Shown here piece after piece: positions 52,686 to 59,956 of a stretch of DNA of 64,000 bases; the first letter of the stretch is position 1; each line of letters begins with the position of its first letter. A model generated the notes under the pieces. The model saw nothing but the letters and a program-made list of their open reading frames with translations. It was not told where the DNA came from and did no database searches. Location: positions 1 through 64,000 of IMG/VR virus record IMGVR_UViG_3300006846_000001, one strand, 5' to 3'. The position numbers were made by a program, and so were the translations under genes. The stretch comes from a virus.

Positions 52686-52740
52686 GCTCAGATTCCCCTT
52701 CTCGAGGCCCCGGGTGGGGTCCGGGGCCGCTGCGGGGAAC

Positions 52741-52754
52741 CTTACCCGGGTTAG
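52741..52754 (-). promoter_or_regulatory. CTAAC palindrome-promoter with long leader
   Basis: CTAACCCGGGTAAG on the minus strand. TAGACA, 17 bp, TAAGGT, then about 50 nt with a ribosome site before ATG 52685. Confidence 0.8.
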
Positions 52755-52764
52755 TGCGGGGTGT

Positions 52765-53871
52765 CTAGGCGTTGCGGAGGTACTCGCCGGTGGTGCGGGC
52801 GATGGCCTCGTTGATGGCCTCGACGTCGCCCTGGCTCCAGCCCTTGTCGGGGTAGGCGGGGCCGGTGCGGGCCATCTGCACGGCGATCTCTAGGGTTGCC
52901 TGGGTGGCGGCGCTCGCGGCCAGTTCCTTGGACATGGCGCGGGGGTGGGGGATGTGCACGGCCAGCCACGGCGTCGGGGTGTGGTTGATGAGGTCGTGGC
53001 CGATGACGGCGCAGCGATGCACGGGCACCTCGGCGCGGGCGACGGCATGCGTCACGGTCTCGCCGGCCAGGAGGACGACCCGGCCCCCGATGTTGGGCAG
53101 GATGCGGTGGACGGCGAACTCCTGCCACGTGACGGTGCTGACGCGGGACCAGTCGGCGATGGGCTCGGGGGAGAGGTTGATGGTGTCGAGGGCGTCAAGG
53201 AGCCGCCCGGGCCCCAGGCGCAGGTACTGCTCCAGGCGCTCGCCTCCCACGGTGCCTATGAAGGGCGCAGCGTCGGCCAGCTCCGGGCGGGGGGCGAGGC
53301 CCACGAGGAGGGGCTTGCGGAGGCCGGCGTCGGCGGGGGCGTGGCGGCAGCCGGTCGCGGCCAGCTCTGCTGCGGTGCCGGTGGGGGAGCCGGGGCACAC
53401 GAGGCAGCGCATGCGCCCGAGGTCCGCGGCGACGGCGCTGTACTCGGTGAGGGCGGCGCGGTCCGCTGCGCTGATGTCGCGGTGGGGTGCGCCCACGGCG
53501 AGGATCACATGCGGCGAGTCGGGGCGGGCGGACACGGCGTGGGGCACGGCGCCCTCGACCATGTAGACCTGCCCGGCCTCGGTGGGGTAGATGGTGCCCT
53601 CCACGGTGATGGTGCCGTAGCCGCCCACGACGATCAGGAGGTGGTCGCCGGGGTGGGTGTGGGGGGCGAAGCCCTTGCCGGGAGGCACTGAGATCAGGTC
53701 GACGCCCAGGAAGCCGTTGCCCACGAGGGTGCGGCCCGTCGCCTCGGTGCCGTACATGGGTTGGGGGCCGGGACCGAGGCGGACTTGGACGGTGGACCGG
53801 TCAGCGTCCTGGCCGGTGTGCTCGGCCCACTGGGCGAGGATCAGGGACCCGTCGTCGTGCTGGTACGTCAT
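52765..53871 (-). CDS. Cupin fused to uracil-DNA-glycosylase-like domain
   Basis: 368 aa, ATG 53871 (TGATG). Residues 53-125: cupin fold with HTHPGDH (71-77) and His111. Then CLVCP (156-160) and GLAPRPELADAAPFIGTVGG (191-210), the motif I region of UDG-superfamily proteins (VGxAPGxxE..xxxPFxGxxG), followed by a helical domain with RVVLLAGETVTHAV, as in family 4/5 UDGs. The catalytic water-activating residue is not evident, so a nucleotide-binding or base-modifying role is as likely as repair. Last gene of the six-gene operon. Confidence 0.7.
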   Translation of the reverse strand: MTYQHDDGSLILAQWAEHTGQDADRSTVQVRLGPGPQPMYGTEATGRTLVGNGFLGVDLISVPPGKGFAPHTHPGDHLLIVVGGYGTITVEGTIYPTEAGQVYMVEGAVPHAVSARPDSPHVILAVGAPHRDISAADRAALTEYSAVAADLGRMRCLVCPGSPTGTAAELAATGCRHAPADAGLRKPLLVGLAPRPELADAAPFIGTVGGERLEQYLRLGPGRLLDALDTINLSPEPIADWSRVSTVTWQEFAVHRILPNIGGRVVLLAGETVTHAVARAEVPVHRCAVIGHDLINHTPTPWLAVHIPHPRAMSKELAASAATQATLEIAVQMARTGPAYPDKGWSQGDVEAINEAIARTTGEYLRNA

Positions 53872-54491
53872 CACATGCTCCAGATGAGATGGGCCTCGTC
53901 GGCTTCTAGGAGGCGGCCGGCGGGCAGCGGCGCCGAGGACACGGCCGCGTAGTCGCGGGTCACCTCGGCGTACAGGGGGTGGGCCGCTACCCTAACGCCC
54001 GTTACCCTCCCGGCGTACAGCCCGTCCGCGTCTGCCCAGATGAGGGCCTGTGGCGCACGGCATGCCAGTTGCAGGAGGGCGAAGCGGGCGCCCGGTGGGC
54101 GGTCCTGGCGGGCCAGGATGCGGAGGATGGCCTCCGAGTCGATGGTCACCTTGGCGGGGTCCTGGCCGAGGTCGGTGATGCACTCGGCGGTGAGGGTCCC
54201 GTTGTGGGCGAAGGCGACGCCGGCGTCGACCAGGGGCTGGCCCTCGTCAGGGTCGGGGGCGTCGCCGGGCCGGCGGGTGGAGGTGGCGAGGCGGGAGTGT
54301 CCAATTGCTATTGGACCGGGGGCGGGGGCGTCCTGTGCGGTGAGGCGCCCGGGGCGGCGGGTGACGGTCCAGCCTCCGGGGGCGGGGGTGGCCCAGCCGT
54401 GGGAGTGCGGGCCTCGGGCGGCGGCCCCGATGATGGCCGTTGCTCGGACCTCGGGGGGCACCTCTCCGGCGAGGGCTACGAGGCCGCACAT
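53871..54491 (-). CDS. Class II (Ntn-type) glutamine amidotransferase
   Basis: 206 aa, starting MCGLVALAG so that Cys2 becomes the N-terminal nucleophile. GHSRLAT (64-70) has the Arg that binds glutamine, HNG (96-98) the oxyanion residues, Asp118 in DSE the ammonium contact. A stand-alone amidase domain, so ammonia or an amide must be passed to a partner encoded nearby. Overlaps the PAPS-type gene by 16 nt. An AT-rich 7-bp hairpin (54299-54316) lies within the GHSRLAT codons. Confidence 0.85.
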   Translation of the reverse strand: MCGLVALAGEVPPEVRATAIIGAAARGPHSHGWATPAPGGWTVTRRPGRLTAQDAPAPGPIAIGHSRLATSTRRPGDAPDPDEGQPLVDAGVAFAHNGTLTAECITDLGQDPAKVTIDSEAILRILARQDRPPGARFALLQLACRAPQALIWADADGLYAGRVTGVRVAAHPLYAEVTRDYAAVSSAPLPAGRLLEADEAHLIWSM

Positions 54492-55252
54492 CGCAGGGCC
54501 TCAGCGGCGCCGGGGATGCCGGCGGTGGCGGCGAGCTCGGCGACGCCGGCGTCGATGCTGGCGACCTCACGCCAGCCGTGGGCGCGGTCGCGTGTCCACT
54601 GGCGGGCGGGCCACGCTCCCGTTCCGACGCGGAAGCCGCGGGGCCAGCCGTAGCAGGGGGGCAGCGGCGCGCGGTGCGCGCCGAGGACGCAGAGGAGGTC
54701 CTCGTGGGACCAGCCGGCGATGGGCGAGATCCTGTCGAAGCCGGCGCGGTCGCGGTAGCGGCCGCCGCCGGTGTGGTTCCCATCGGCGGTGCGGCGCCCG
54801 AGGACCAGAGCGTCGATGCCGGCCTGTCGGGCGTAGGCGCGTTGGCCGGTGTGCTGAACGAGGCGGAACCACCGGGCCGCCGTCTTGGCGTCTGCGGGGA
54901 AGAGCATGTCGGGGTTGCGGGCCAGCCACGCCAGGTCGAGGGGCCGGGCCTCCACGGTGCAGCCCCATGGCATGTGGTCGGTGGCCCAGGTGAGGAAGGC
55001 GGGGTACTCCAGCTCGGAGATGACCAGGACGCACTCGGTGATGCCGGCCGCCTCACAGACGATGCGTAGGCCCTGGGAGTCCTTGCCGCCCGACCAGCCG
55101 TAGGCGACGTGGTAGCCCTCCGTCGCCTGGCGCAACCAGGCGACGGCGGCCTCCACGAGGCGGCGGGCCCGGGGGACGTCGGGGTGCTGGTAGGCGTCGC
55201 GGACGGCGCCTACCCAGTCGGCCTGGGTGGAGCGTTGCTTCTGGGGGATCAC
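54476..55252 (-). CDS. Second PAPS-reductase-family (PP-loop) protein
   Basis: 258 aa, GTG 55252 (GTGA overlap). PP-loop GWSGGKDSQG (52-61). Then a half-sandwich fold with ELEYPAFLTWATDH, DALVLGRRTADGNH, ISPIAGWSHEDLLCVLGAHR. Shorter than IbrA. It likely activates a substrate with ATP (adenylation); no obvious Cys for sulfur transfer in the C-terminus as in APS reductases. Confidence 0.85.
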   Translation of the reverse strand: MIPQKQRSTQADWVGAVRDAYQHPDVPRARRLVEAAVAWLRQATEGYHVAYGWSGGKDSQGLRIVCEAAGITECVLVISELEYPAFLTWATDHMPWGCTVEARPLDLAWLARNPDMLFPADAKTAARWFRLVQHTGQRAYARQAGIDALVLGRRTADGNHTGGGRYRDRAGFDRISPIAGWSHEDLLCVLGAHRAPLPPCYGWPRGFRVGTGAWPARQWTRDRAHGWREVASIDAGVAELAATAGIPGAAEALRCAAS

Positions 55253-55797
55253 GTGGCGCGGGTCTTGGGGGCGGGGCGCCACGCCTGCCCGAAGCCCTCG
55301 GGGCTGGAGCCACGCTCCAGCATGTTGCCGCGCTGGAGGAGGCGCTTCACCTCCTCGGCGTCCATGCCCAGCCGGCGGCGGACCTCGTCAGTGTCCATGC
55401 CCGACTCGACGAGGGTGGCCACGATGTCGGCCATCTTCACGACGTGGTGGGTGCCACGGGCTCGGTTGTGGCGCACGGTGGAGAGGCGCCGCTCGGCCTC
55501 GTCCTTGTCGATGGGGACGATGGGCACGTACCCCTCGGTGAGCTTCCACACGTCGGGGTCATCCGAGGTCAGCCACCGGTGGTAGCCGTCGACGACCTCG
55601 AAGTGATCGGCGATGGTGTCGTGGGGGCCGGCCACGATGGGCTGCGTCCACCCGTCCTCGAGGATGCTGGTTCGGAGGAGCTTCAACTCGGGGGGTGCCA
55701 CGTGGTTGGGATTCCAGGCGTTGGCGTGGAGGCGCTCACGCTCGACCCACATGACGTTGCTGATGGGCTGGAGGGGGCGGCCGATGGGGGCGGTCAC
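55249..55797 (-). CDS. IbrB-like ParB-domain protein
   Basis: 182 aa, GTG 55797 (GTGA overlap). NPN (29-31), GWTQPIV (49-55), VVDGYHR (68-74), STVRHNRARGTHHVVKMADI (110-129), LGMDAEEVKRLLQRGNM. This matches the ParB/sulfiredoxin-fold IbrB proteins known to pair with IbrA. Directly downstream of the IbrA-like gene, as in ibrAB loci. Confidence 0.85.
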   Translation of the reverse strand: MTAPIGRPLQPISNVMWVERERLHANAWNPNHVAPPELKLLRTSILEDGWTQPIVAGPHDTIADHFEVVDGYHRWLTSDDPDVWKLTEGYVPIVPIDKDEAERRLSTVRHNRARGTHHVVKMADIVATLVESGMDTDEVRRRLGMDAEEVKRLLQRGNMLERGSSPEGFGQAWRPAPKTRAT

Positions 55798-57029
55798 TCG
55801 ATGTCTCCGTTCGCGCGGGACGCCTCGACGTCCTCCCGGTAGGCGGCCCAGCCGGCGGGGGTGTTGAGGTGGGGCTGGGCTTGCATGATCTCGTTGCGGT
55901 CTTTGAGGTCACCGCGCAGAGCGATGGTCGCCACCCACTCCCAGGAGACGCCGGTGTAGGGGTGGCGGGCCTTGCCGGGAATGGGGTCGGTCGTCTTGGA
56001 GTAGTGGTTGCGGATGATGCGACGGCACTTGTGGGCGACGAAGCGGCGCACGGCCGGCTCGGTGTGGTCCTCCACGAGGGTCCGCACGAAGGTCTGCCAC
56101 GTCATGCCGTCGGGCTTGGAGGGCGCGTCGCCGTAGGCGAACAACTCCGTCCGCGAGTAGCGGGCCCCGCAGGCTGCGCCGGGGACCCGGTACACCATCC
56201 GTGACCACAGGTCCGGGAAGCACGCGGCCCACTGGTCGAGGTCCCGGGCGGGCTGCTCACCGAAGGGCGGCGCTATGCGCTGCTGGGAGGGGGAGAAGCC
56301 GTGCATGGATAGGAGGTCGTAGCTGCGGTTGTAGTCCCATCCGAGGGTGGCCGGCGCCGTCCACACGTCGGCCGCCGTCCAGTCGTAGACGGGATACACC
56401 TTGTAGTAGGCGGGGTTGTCGCTGGGCATCACGAAGTTGTCGGGGCGCTTGTTCGACACGGCCTTGCGGCGGATGATGGACTCGTCGGCCCGGATGCCCA
56501 TGAGGGCGCAGCTCGTCCCGTACCGGTCGTGCGGTGACACCAGGTGCGTCATCGTGTCGGGGATGGACATGCGAGCGTCGGGCGGCTCGACGGGGAAGCC
56601 GTCGAGCTCGGTGATGGCCTCCGGGGGCAGGGGCCACACCCACCGGTCGCGGGCCTCCGGTGCCCATGGCCACCAGTGCGGCTCATCCATGGAGCAGGCG
56701 TTGCGGTGCTTCACCGGGAGGCAGAACCACTCCAGCCCGACCTCAGGCAGCTCGGCCACGCGGCGGGTGTACTCGATCGTCAGGTCGCTGATGCACTCCT
56801 CGTCGAAGAACACGACGCGCAGGGGCAGGCGGTCCAACTCGGCGGCCACGGCGAGGGCCACGTTCAGGACGGCGGTGGAGTCCTTGCCCCCGGAGAAGCT
56901 GACGAAGACGTGGTCGAAGCGGGTGTAGGCGTAGCGGGTCCGTTCGAGGGCCGCCTCCCATACGGATTGCCCGGTGCGCTCGCGGCCCCACCAGCCCGTC
57001 GCCTCGGGGACGGCGGGAGTGGCCGTCAT
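55794..57029 (-). CDS. IbrA-like PAPS-reductase-family protein
   Basis: 411 aa. PP-loop SFSGGKDST (44-52). The second half carries the IbrA/DUF3440-type signature: YPVYDWTAADVWTA, GWDYNRSYDLLSMHG, QQRIAPPFGEQP, MTWQTFVRTLV, RFVAHKCRRIIRNHY. IbrA/IbrB are known regulators of eib genes of E. coli and have homologues on many prophages, but their biochemical reaction is unknown to me. ATGA overlap with the upstream ParB gene. Confidence 0.88.
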   Translation of the reverse strand: MTATPAVPEATGWWGRERTGQSVWEAALERTRYAYTRFDHVFVSFSGGKDSTAVLNVALAVAAELDRLPLRVVFFDEECISDLTIEYTRRVAELPEVGLEWFCLPVKHRNACSMDEPHWWPWAPEARDRWVWPLPPEAITELDGFPVEPPDARMSIPDTMTHLVSPHDRYGTSCALMGIRADESIIRRKAVSNKRPDNFVMPSDNPAYYKVYPVYDWTAADVWTAPATLGWDYNRSYDLLSMHGFSPSQQRIAPPFGEQPARDLDQWAACFPDLWSRMVYRVPGAACGARYSRTELFAYGDAPSKPDGMTWQTFVRTLVEDHTEPAVRRFVAHKCRRIIRNHYSKTTDPIPGKARHPYTGVSWEWVATIALRGDLKDRNEIMQAQPHLNTPAGWAAYREDVEASRANGDIE

Positions 57030-57745
57030 GCCGTGAGGCCGCGGAGGATCTCGAGGAGCGTCTCGACGAGGGTGTCCTTGTTCCGGGCCCCGGCCTGCTG
57101 GCGCAGGATGAGGATGGCCTCGTCGCGTTGGGCCTGCGTCATGGCCAGCCGGAAGTCCACGACGTCGGTTCCGGTGCGGGCCGTGTCCCGGGCCGGCGCA
57201 GCGTCACCATCGACGGGGGGCAGGTCCTCCAGGTCGGCGAGGAAGCCGGCTTCCTGGTCGCCGAGGATGCCAGCCTCCTGGATGAGGGCCCGATACTCCT
57301 CATCGTCAAAGCCGGCGCCCAGGGCGAAGCCGGCGACGTCCTGCTCGTAGCGGGCGAGCATCTGGGCCAGCTCGTCGGGCTTCCAGCCGCCCCGCTCGGG
57401 GGAGCGGTTGGAGACGATCAGGTACTTGTCGGCCTGCTCGTCGCTATCACTGGCCCAGCCGTGCACGACGGGCATCGTCCACCGGCCGTCCTTGTCGACC
57501 ACGATGCCCTCGGGGGGGTCGCCACCGGCCGCCTCTTGGCGGATGAGGGACTCGAGGCGGCCGTGCCCCACGACGAGGCGGCCGGTGCGCTGATCCAGGA
57601 GGCTGGGCTCGACGAACCCGAACTCCTGGATCTTGTCGTCGAGGAAGTCGTCGTCGTGGCCCTTGGGGTTGGCGAGGGCGGGCGTCACCTGGTCGAGGCG
57701 GTGGTACTCGATCCAGCGGGGAGGGTTGGGGGCGGTGGCGGCCAT
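57026..57745 (-). CDS. ParB-like protein, first gene of the operon
   Basis: 239 aa. NPKGHD (26-31), IQEFGFVEPSLLDQRTG, VVGHGRLES (58-66) are the ParB N-terminal motifs (substituting GHGR for GERR). C-terminal half acidic with helices. Distinct from the IbrB-like gene. ATG 57745 follows TAGGAT by 9 nt, with a degenerate palindrome upstream. Confidence 0.8.
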   Translation of the reverse strand: MAATAPNPPRWIEYHRLDQVTPALANPKGHDDDFLDDKIQEFGFVEPSLLDQRTGRLVVGHGRLESLIRQEAAGGDPPEGIVVDKDGRWTMPVVHGWASDSDEQADKYLIVSNRSPERGGWKPDELAQMLARYEQDVAGFALGAGFDDEEYRALIQEAGILGDQEAGFLADLEDLPPVDGDAAPARDTARTGTDVVDFRLAMTQAQRDEAILILRQQAGARNKDTLVETLLEILRGLTA

Positions 57746-57755
57746 GCCCGGAATC

Positions 57756-57769
57756 CTAAGCGGTGTAAC
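57756..57769 (-). promoter_or_regulatory. Degenerate CTAAC palindrome and promoter of the PAPS/ParB operon
   Basis: Minus strand GTTACACCGCTTAG, -10 TAGGAT, 9 nt to ATG 57745. Only the outer bases of the palindrome survive, so control may differ from that of the other units. Confidence 0.45.
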
Positions 57770-57930
57770 TGCCCGGAAGCCCGGTACGCGCAGCTCCCCC
57801 GGGGGAGGCTCTTCCCACAGATACCCACCCGGGGGCGCTGCTAGTGCGGAGGTCTACTTCACCGACGATCCAGGTTCCGGTGTGCGCCACGACCGGAGAC
57901 GTCCCCGCGGCGCGAGGCCAGCCTACGCGC

Positions 57931-57966
57931 TGGCGCTCCCGCAGCCCGGAGGCCACGGGAGCGCCA
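57931..57966 (-). terminator. Terminator hairpin before the PAPS/ParB operon
   Basis: 11-bp perfect stem (57931-57941 with 57956-57966) in the 257-nt gap (57746-58002) after the stop at 58003. The rest of the gap holds a short CTCCCCCGGGGGAG palindrome near 57797 and no credible gene. Confidence 0.65.
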
Positions 57967-58002
57967 CCCCGTCCGGTAACGGTCTCGGGCGGGGCTGCGG
58001 CC

Positions 58003-58410
58003 TCACTCGCCGGGCAGGGCTACCCGTGCGATGGTGTCGCAGACCAGCTCCGTCATGCGCAGCGCGTCGGGGAGGGTGACGCCCCCATCGGTGCGGTCAT
58101 TGAGGGCAAGCGCGATCTTGCGGCGGTGGTGGGGCAGCACGAGGTCGGAGACCTCATCGATGTCATCGAGGCCAGGCATGTGCCCCAGGTCCTTCTCCTG
58201 CTCCCGGAGCAGCTCGACGTACCGGAGGCCGAAGCGGTGCCGGTAGCGGTCCCTCTGGTCCCGTGTCAGGTCCGGGCCCCACGTCCCCAGGGCCATGGCC
58301 AGAAGGGCCCGCTCGTGGCGAGCGAGGCGCCTGAGGCGGCGCATGACGCGCTGCCACACCTCGTCGTCGGCGGGGACGGTGGCACCGTAGGGGCGGGCGG
58401 CGGCGCTCAT
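58003..58410 (-). CDS. Hypothetical helical basic protein
   Basis: 135 aa from ATG 58410. Helical, Arg-rich (VMRRLRRLARHERALLAMAL), then DIDEVSDLVLPHHRRKIALA. It may bind nucleic acid. Second gene of the 58919 unit. Confidence 0.6.
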   Translation of the reverse strand: MSAAARPYGATVPADDEVWQRVMRRLRRLARHERALLAMALGTWGPDLTRDQRDRYRHRFGLRYVELLREQEKDLGHMPGLDDIDEVSDLVLPHHRRKIALALNDRTDGGVTLPDALRMTELVCDTIARVALPGE

Positions 58411-58919
58411 CGGGGGAACCCGGCGAAGGGATCGTCATCGGCGGGGGCGGGCGGGGCGGCCGGGGGTTGCCCGGCCAGCTCGGCGATGAGGTGCTGCGCC
58501 CGCACGTCATCGGCCAGCTTGTCGGTAGCCAGCCAGCAGGAGCCGCCCGAGGCCCGACTCGACTCCAGGTCCACGAACGAGGCGACGAAGCGGACGAGGT
58601 CGGCGTCACGCTCCAGGCGGCGCAGGACGCCCGCCGCGTGCTTGCAGCAGGCCCGGCCGTTGGAGCGGTGGGTGTCGCCGTGATCGTCGACTCGGCCGCC
58701 GCCCTGGGGCTGGCAGCGAGTGAAGACGGGGCGGCCGGCGCCTCGGTGGGCGATGACCGTGACGCGGTACGTCTTGTCCCGCTCAGTGTCTGAGTGGATG
58801 AGGCAGTGCCACCCCTCGGCGTCGTGGCGAAGCCAGGTGTGATGGCCCTCCTCGACGAAGCGAACCTCAGCGTCCACGTTGGTGTCTCCGGTGGCGGGAG
58901 TGACGGTGTCGGTGCTCAT
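58407..58919 (-). CDS. SWIM-like zinc protein, leaderless
   Basis: 170 aa (MSTDTVTPATGDT...). FTRCQPQGGGRVDDHGDT, then NGRACCKHAAGVLRRLE resembles a SWIM zinc finger (C...C-x-H) preceded by a small beta domain (WHCLIHSDTERDKTYRVTVI). SWIM domains bind DNA or proteins. Acidic C-terminus. Confidence 0.65.
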   Translation of the reverse strand: MSTDTVTPATGDTNVDAEVRFVEEGHHTWLRHDAEGWHCLIHSDTERDKTYRVTVIAHRGAGRPVFTRCQPQGGGRVDDHGDTHRSNGRACCKHAAGVLRRLERDADLVRFVASFVDLESSRASGGSCWLATDKLADDVRAQHLIAELAGQPPAAPPAPADDDPFAGFPR

Positions 58920-58929
58920 GCCTCCGATC

Positions 58930-58943
58930 CTAACCGGGGTTAG
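58930..58943 (-). promoter_or_regulatory. CTAAC palindrome-promoter (variant centre)
   Basis: CTAACCCCGGTTAG on the minus strand. TAGACG, 17 bp, TAGGAT, 7 nt to ATG 58919 (GGAGG in the short leader). Confidence 0.82.
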
Positions 58944-58969
58944 CGTCGTCGTCTAGTGGGTGGCGCGAT

Positions 58970-59000
58970 GAGGCCCCCGCCCGGGGTGGGCGGGGGCCTC
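58970..59000 (-). terminator. Terminator hairpin after the 303-aa gene
   Basis: 13-bp perfect stem (58970-58982 with 58988-59000), 5-nt loop, 11 nt after the stop at 59012. Confidence 0.8.
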
Positions 59001-59011
59001 TGGGTTGGGGA

Positions 59012-59923
59012 TCAGGCCGGGGCCTTCCAGCCCACCTGCTCGGCGAACTTCATGAGCCACTCGTTGAGCTTGCAGGCGGCCTTGTCGCCGTCCTTGCACA
59101 GCGGGGCCAGGCCGGTGAGGAGGGCCCGCACCCCGTCAGCGTCCACGTCGACCCGCTTGGCCTCGGCGGCCACGGCGGCCCGCAGGGCCTTGATGGAGCC
59201 GGCGGCGTCCTCGGGGAGGGCGGCCAGCATGACGGTCCGGCGGACGGGCGAGAGGTTCAGGTCGGTGACCCGGCCCTCCGGTGCCCGGCTCTTGCGGGTG
59301 CGCTTGGCGGTGGTGGGCTGGTCTGCGGTCATGTTGGACGAGTCCACCATGCCGATGGGACCCTGCGCCACGCCCAGGCCCATGGGGTTGGCCGGATCGA
59401 TGGGAGCGGTGCCGGGCTTGCGACCCTCCACCTCGGCGGCTTTGTCGGCGGCCTCTGCGGCCTTCTCCGCCTCGATGGCATCGAGGTTGGGGGTAGCGGG
59501 CCGGTCGCCCTTCTCGCCGCCCTCGGTCCACGCCTTGAGGGCGCGGGCCTCGGCGGTGGCCTTGACGACGCGGGGACCGCGCTTGGCCTCGGCCTGGGGC
59601 GCCTCAGGGGCGTCATCAGCCTCGGGGGCGTCGGCCGCCTCGATCTCGTCGACCTCGGCCAGCACATCAGCGGGGATGGGATCGGCCTCAGGGGCCTCCG
59701 ACTCACCGGTGTCGGCGATGGTGAGGACGGCCTTGATCCGGCGGGTGGGGGCGCCGCCCGACTTCTTGGCCGGGCACTTGCCGCACTCGACGGTCTGGCC
59801 CATGAGGTTGTCGGCGGTGGGCTTACCCTCGGCCTGCTCGATGTCGATGACGTGCCGGCAGGACAGGCGGACCGTGACGGTGGGGGCGGTGCTGGCGGCG
59901 GGGGTGTTGGTGTCTGTGCTCAT
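59012..59923 (-). CDS. Zinc-ribbon protein with long acidic linker, leaderless
   Basis: 303 aa (MSTDTNTPAAST...). N-terminal zinc site: VRLSCRHVIDI, then VECGKCPAKK. Middle is Ala/Glu/Asp-rich, probably disordered. C-terminal 90 residues are helical (SIKALRAAVAAEAKRVDVDA ... LNEWLMKFAEQVGW). Single-gene cassette; adaptor or DNA-associated protein by architecture. Confidence 0.65.
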   Translation of the reverse strand: MSTDTNTPAASTAPTVTVRLSCRHVIDIEQAEGKPTADNLMGQTVECGKCPAKKSGGAPTRRIKAVLTIADTGESEAPEADPIPADVLAEVDEIEAADAPEADDAPEAPQAEAKRGPRVVKATAEARALKAWTEGGEKGDRPATPNLDAIEAEKAAEAADKAAEVEGRKPGTAPIDPANPMGLGVAQGPIGMVDSSNMTADQPTTAKRTRKSRAPEGRVTDLNLSPVRRTVMLAALPEDAAGSIKALRAAVAAEAKRVDVDADGVRALLTGLAPLCKDGDKAACKLNEWLMKFAEQVGWKAPA

Positions 59924-59933
59924 GCCGATGACA

Positions 59934-59947
59934 CTAACCCGGGTTAG
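59934..59947 (-). promoter_or_regulatory. CTAAC palindrome-promoter
   Basis: Perfect 14-mer. TTGACC, 18 bp, TAGTGT, 7 nt to ATG 59923. Flanks nearly identical to the 17740 copy. Confidence 0.87.
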
Positions 59948-59956
59948 CGGCGTCGG

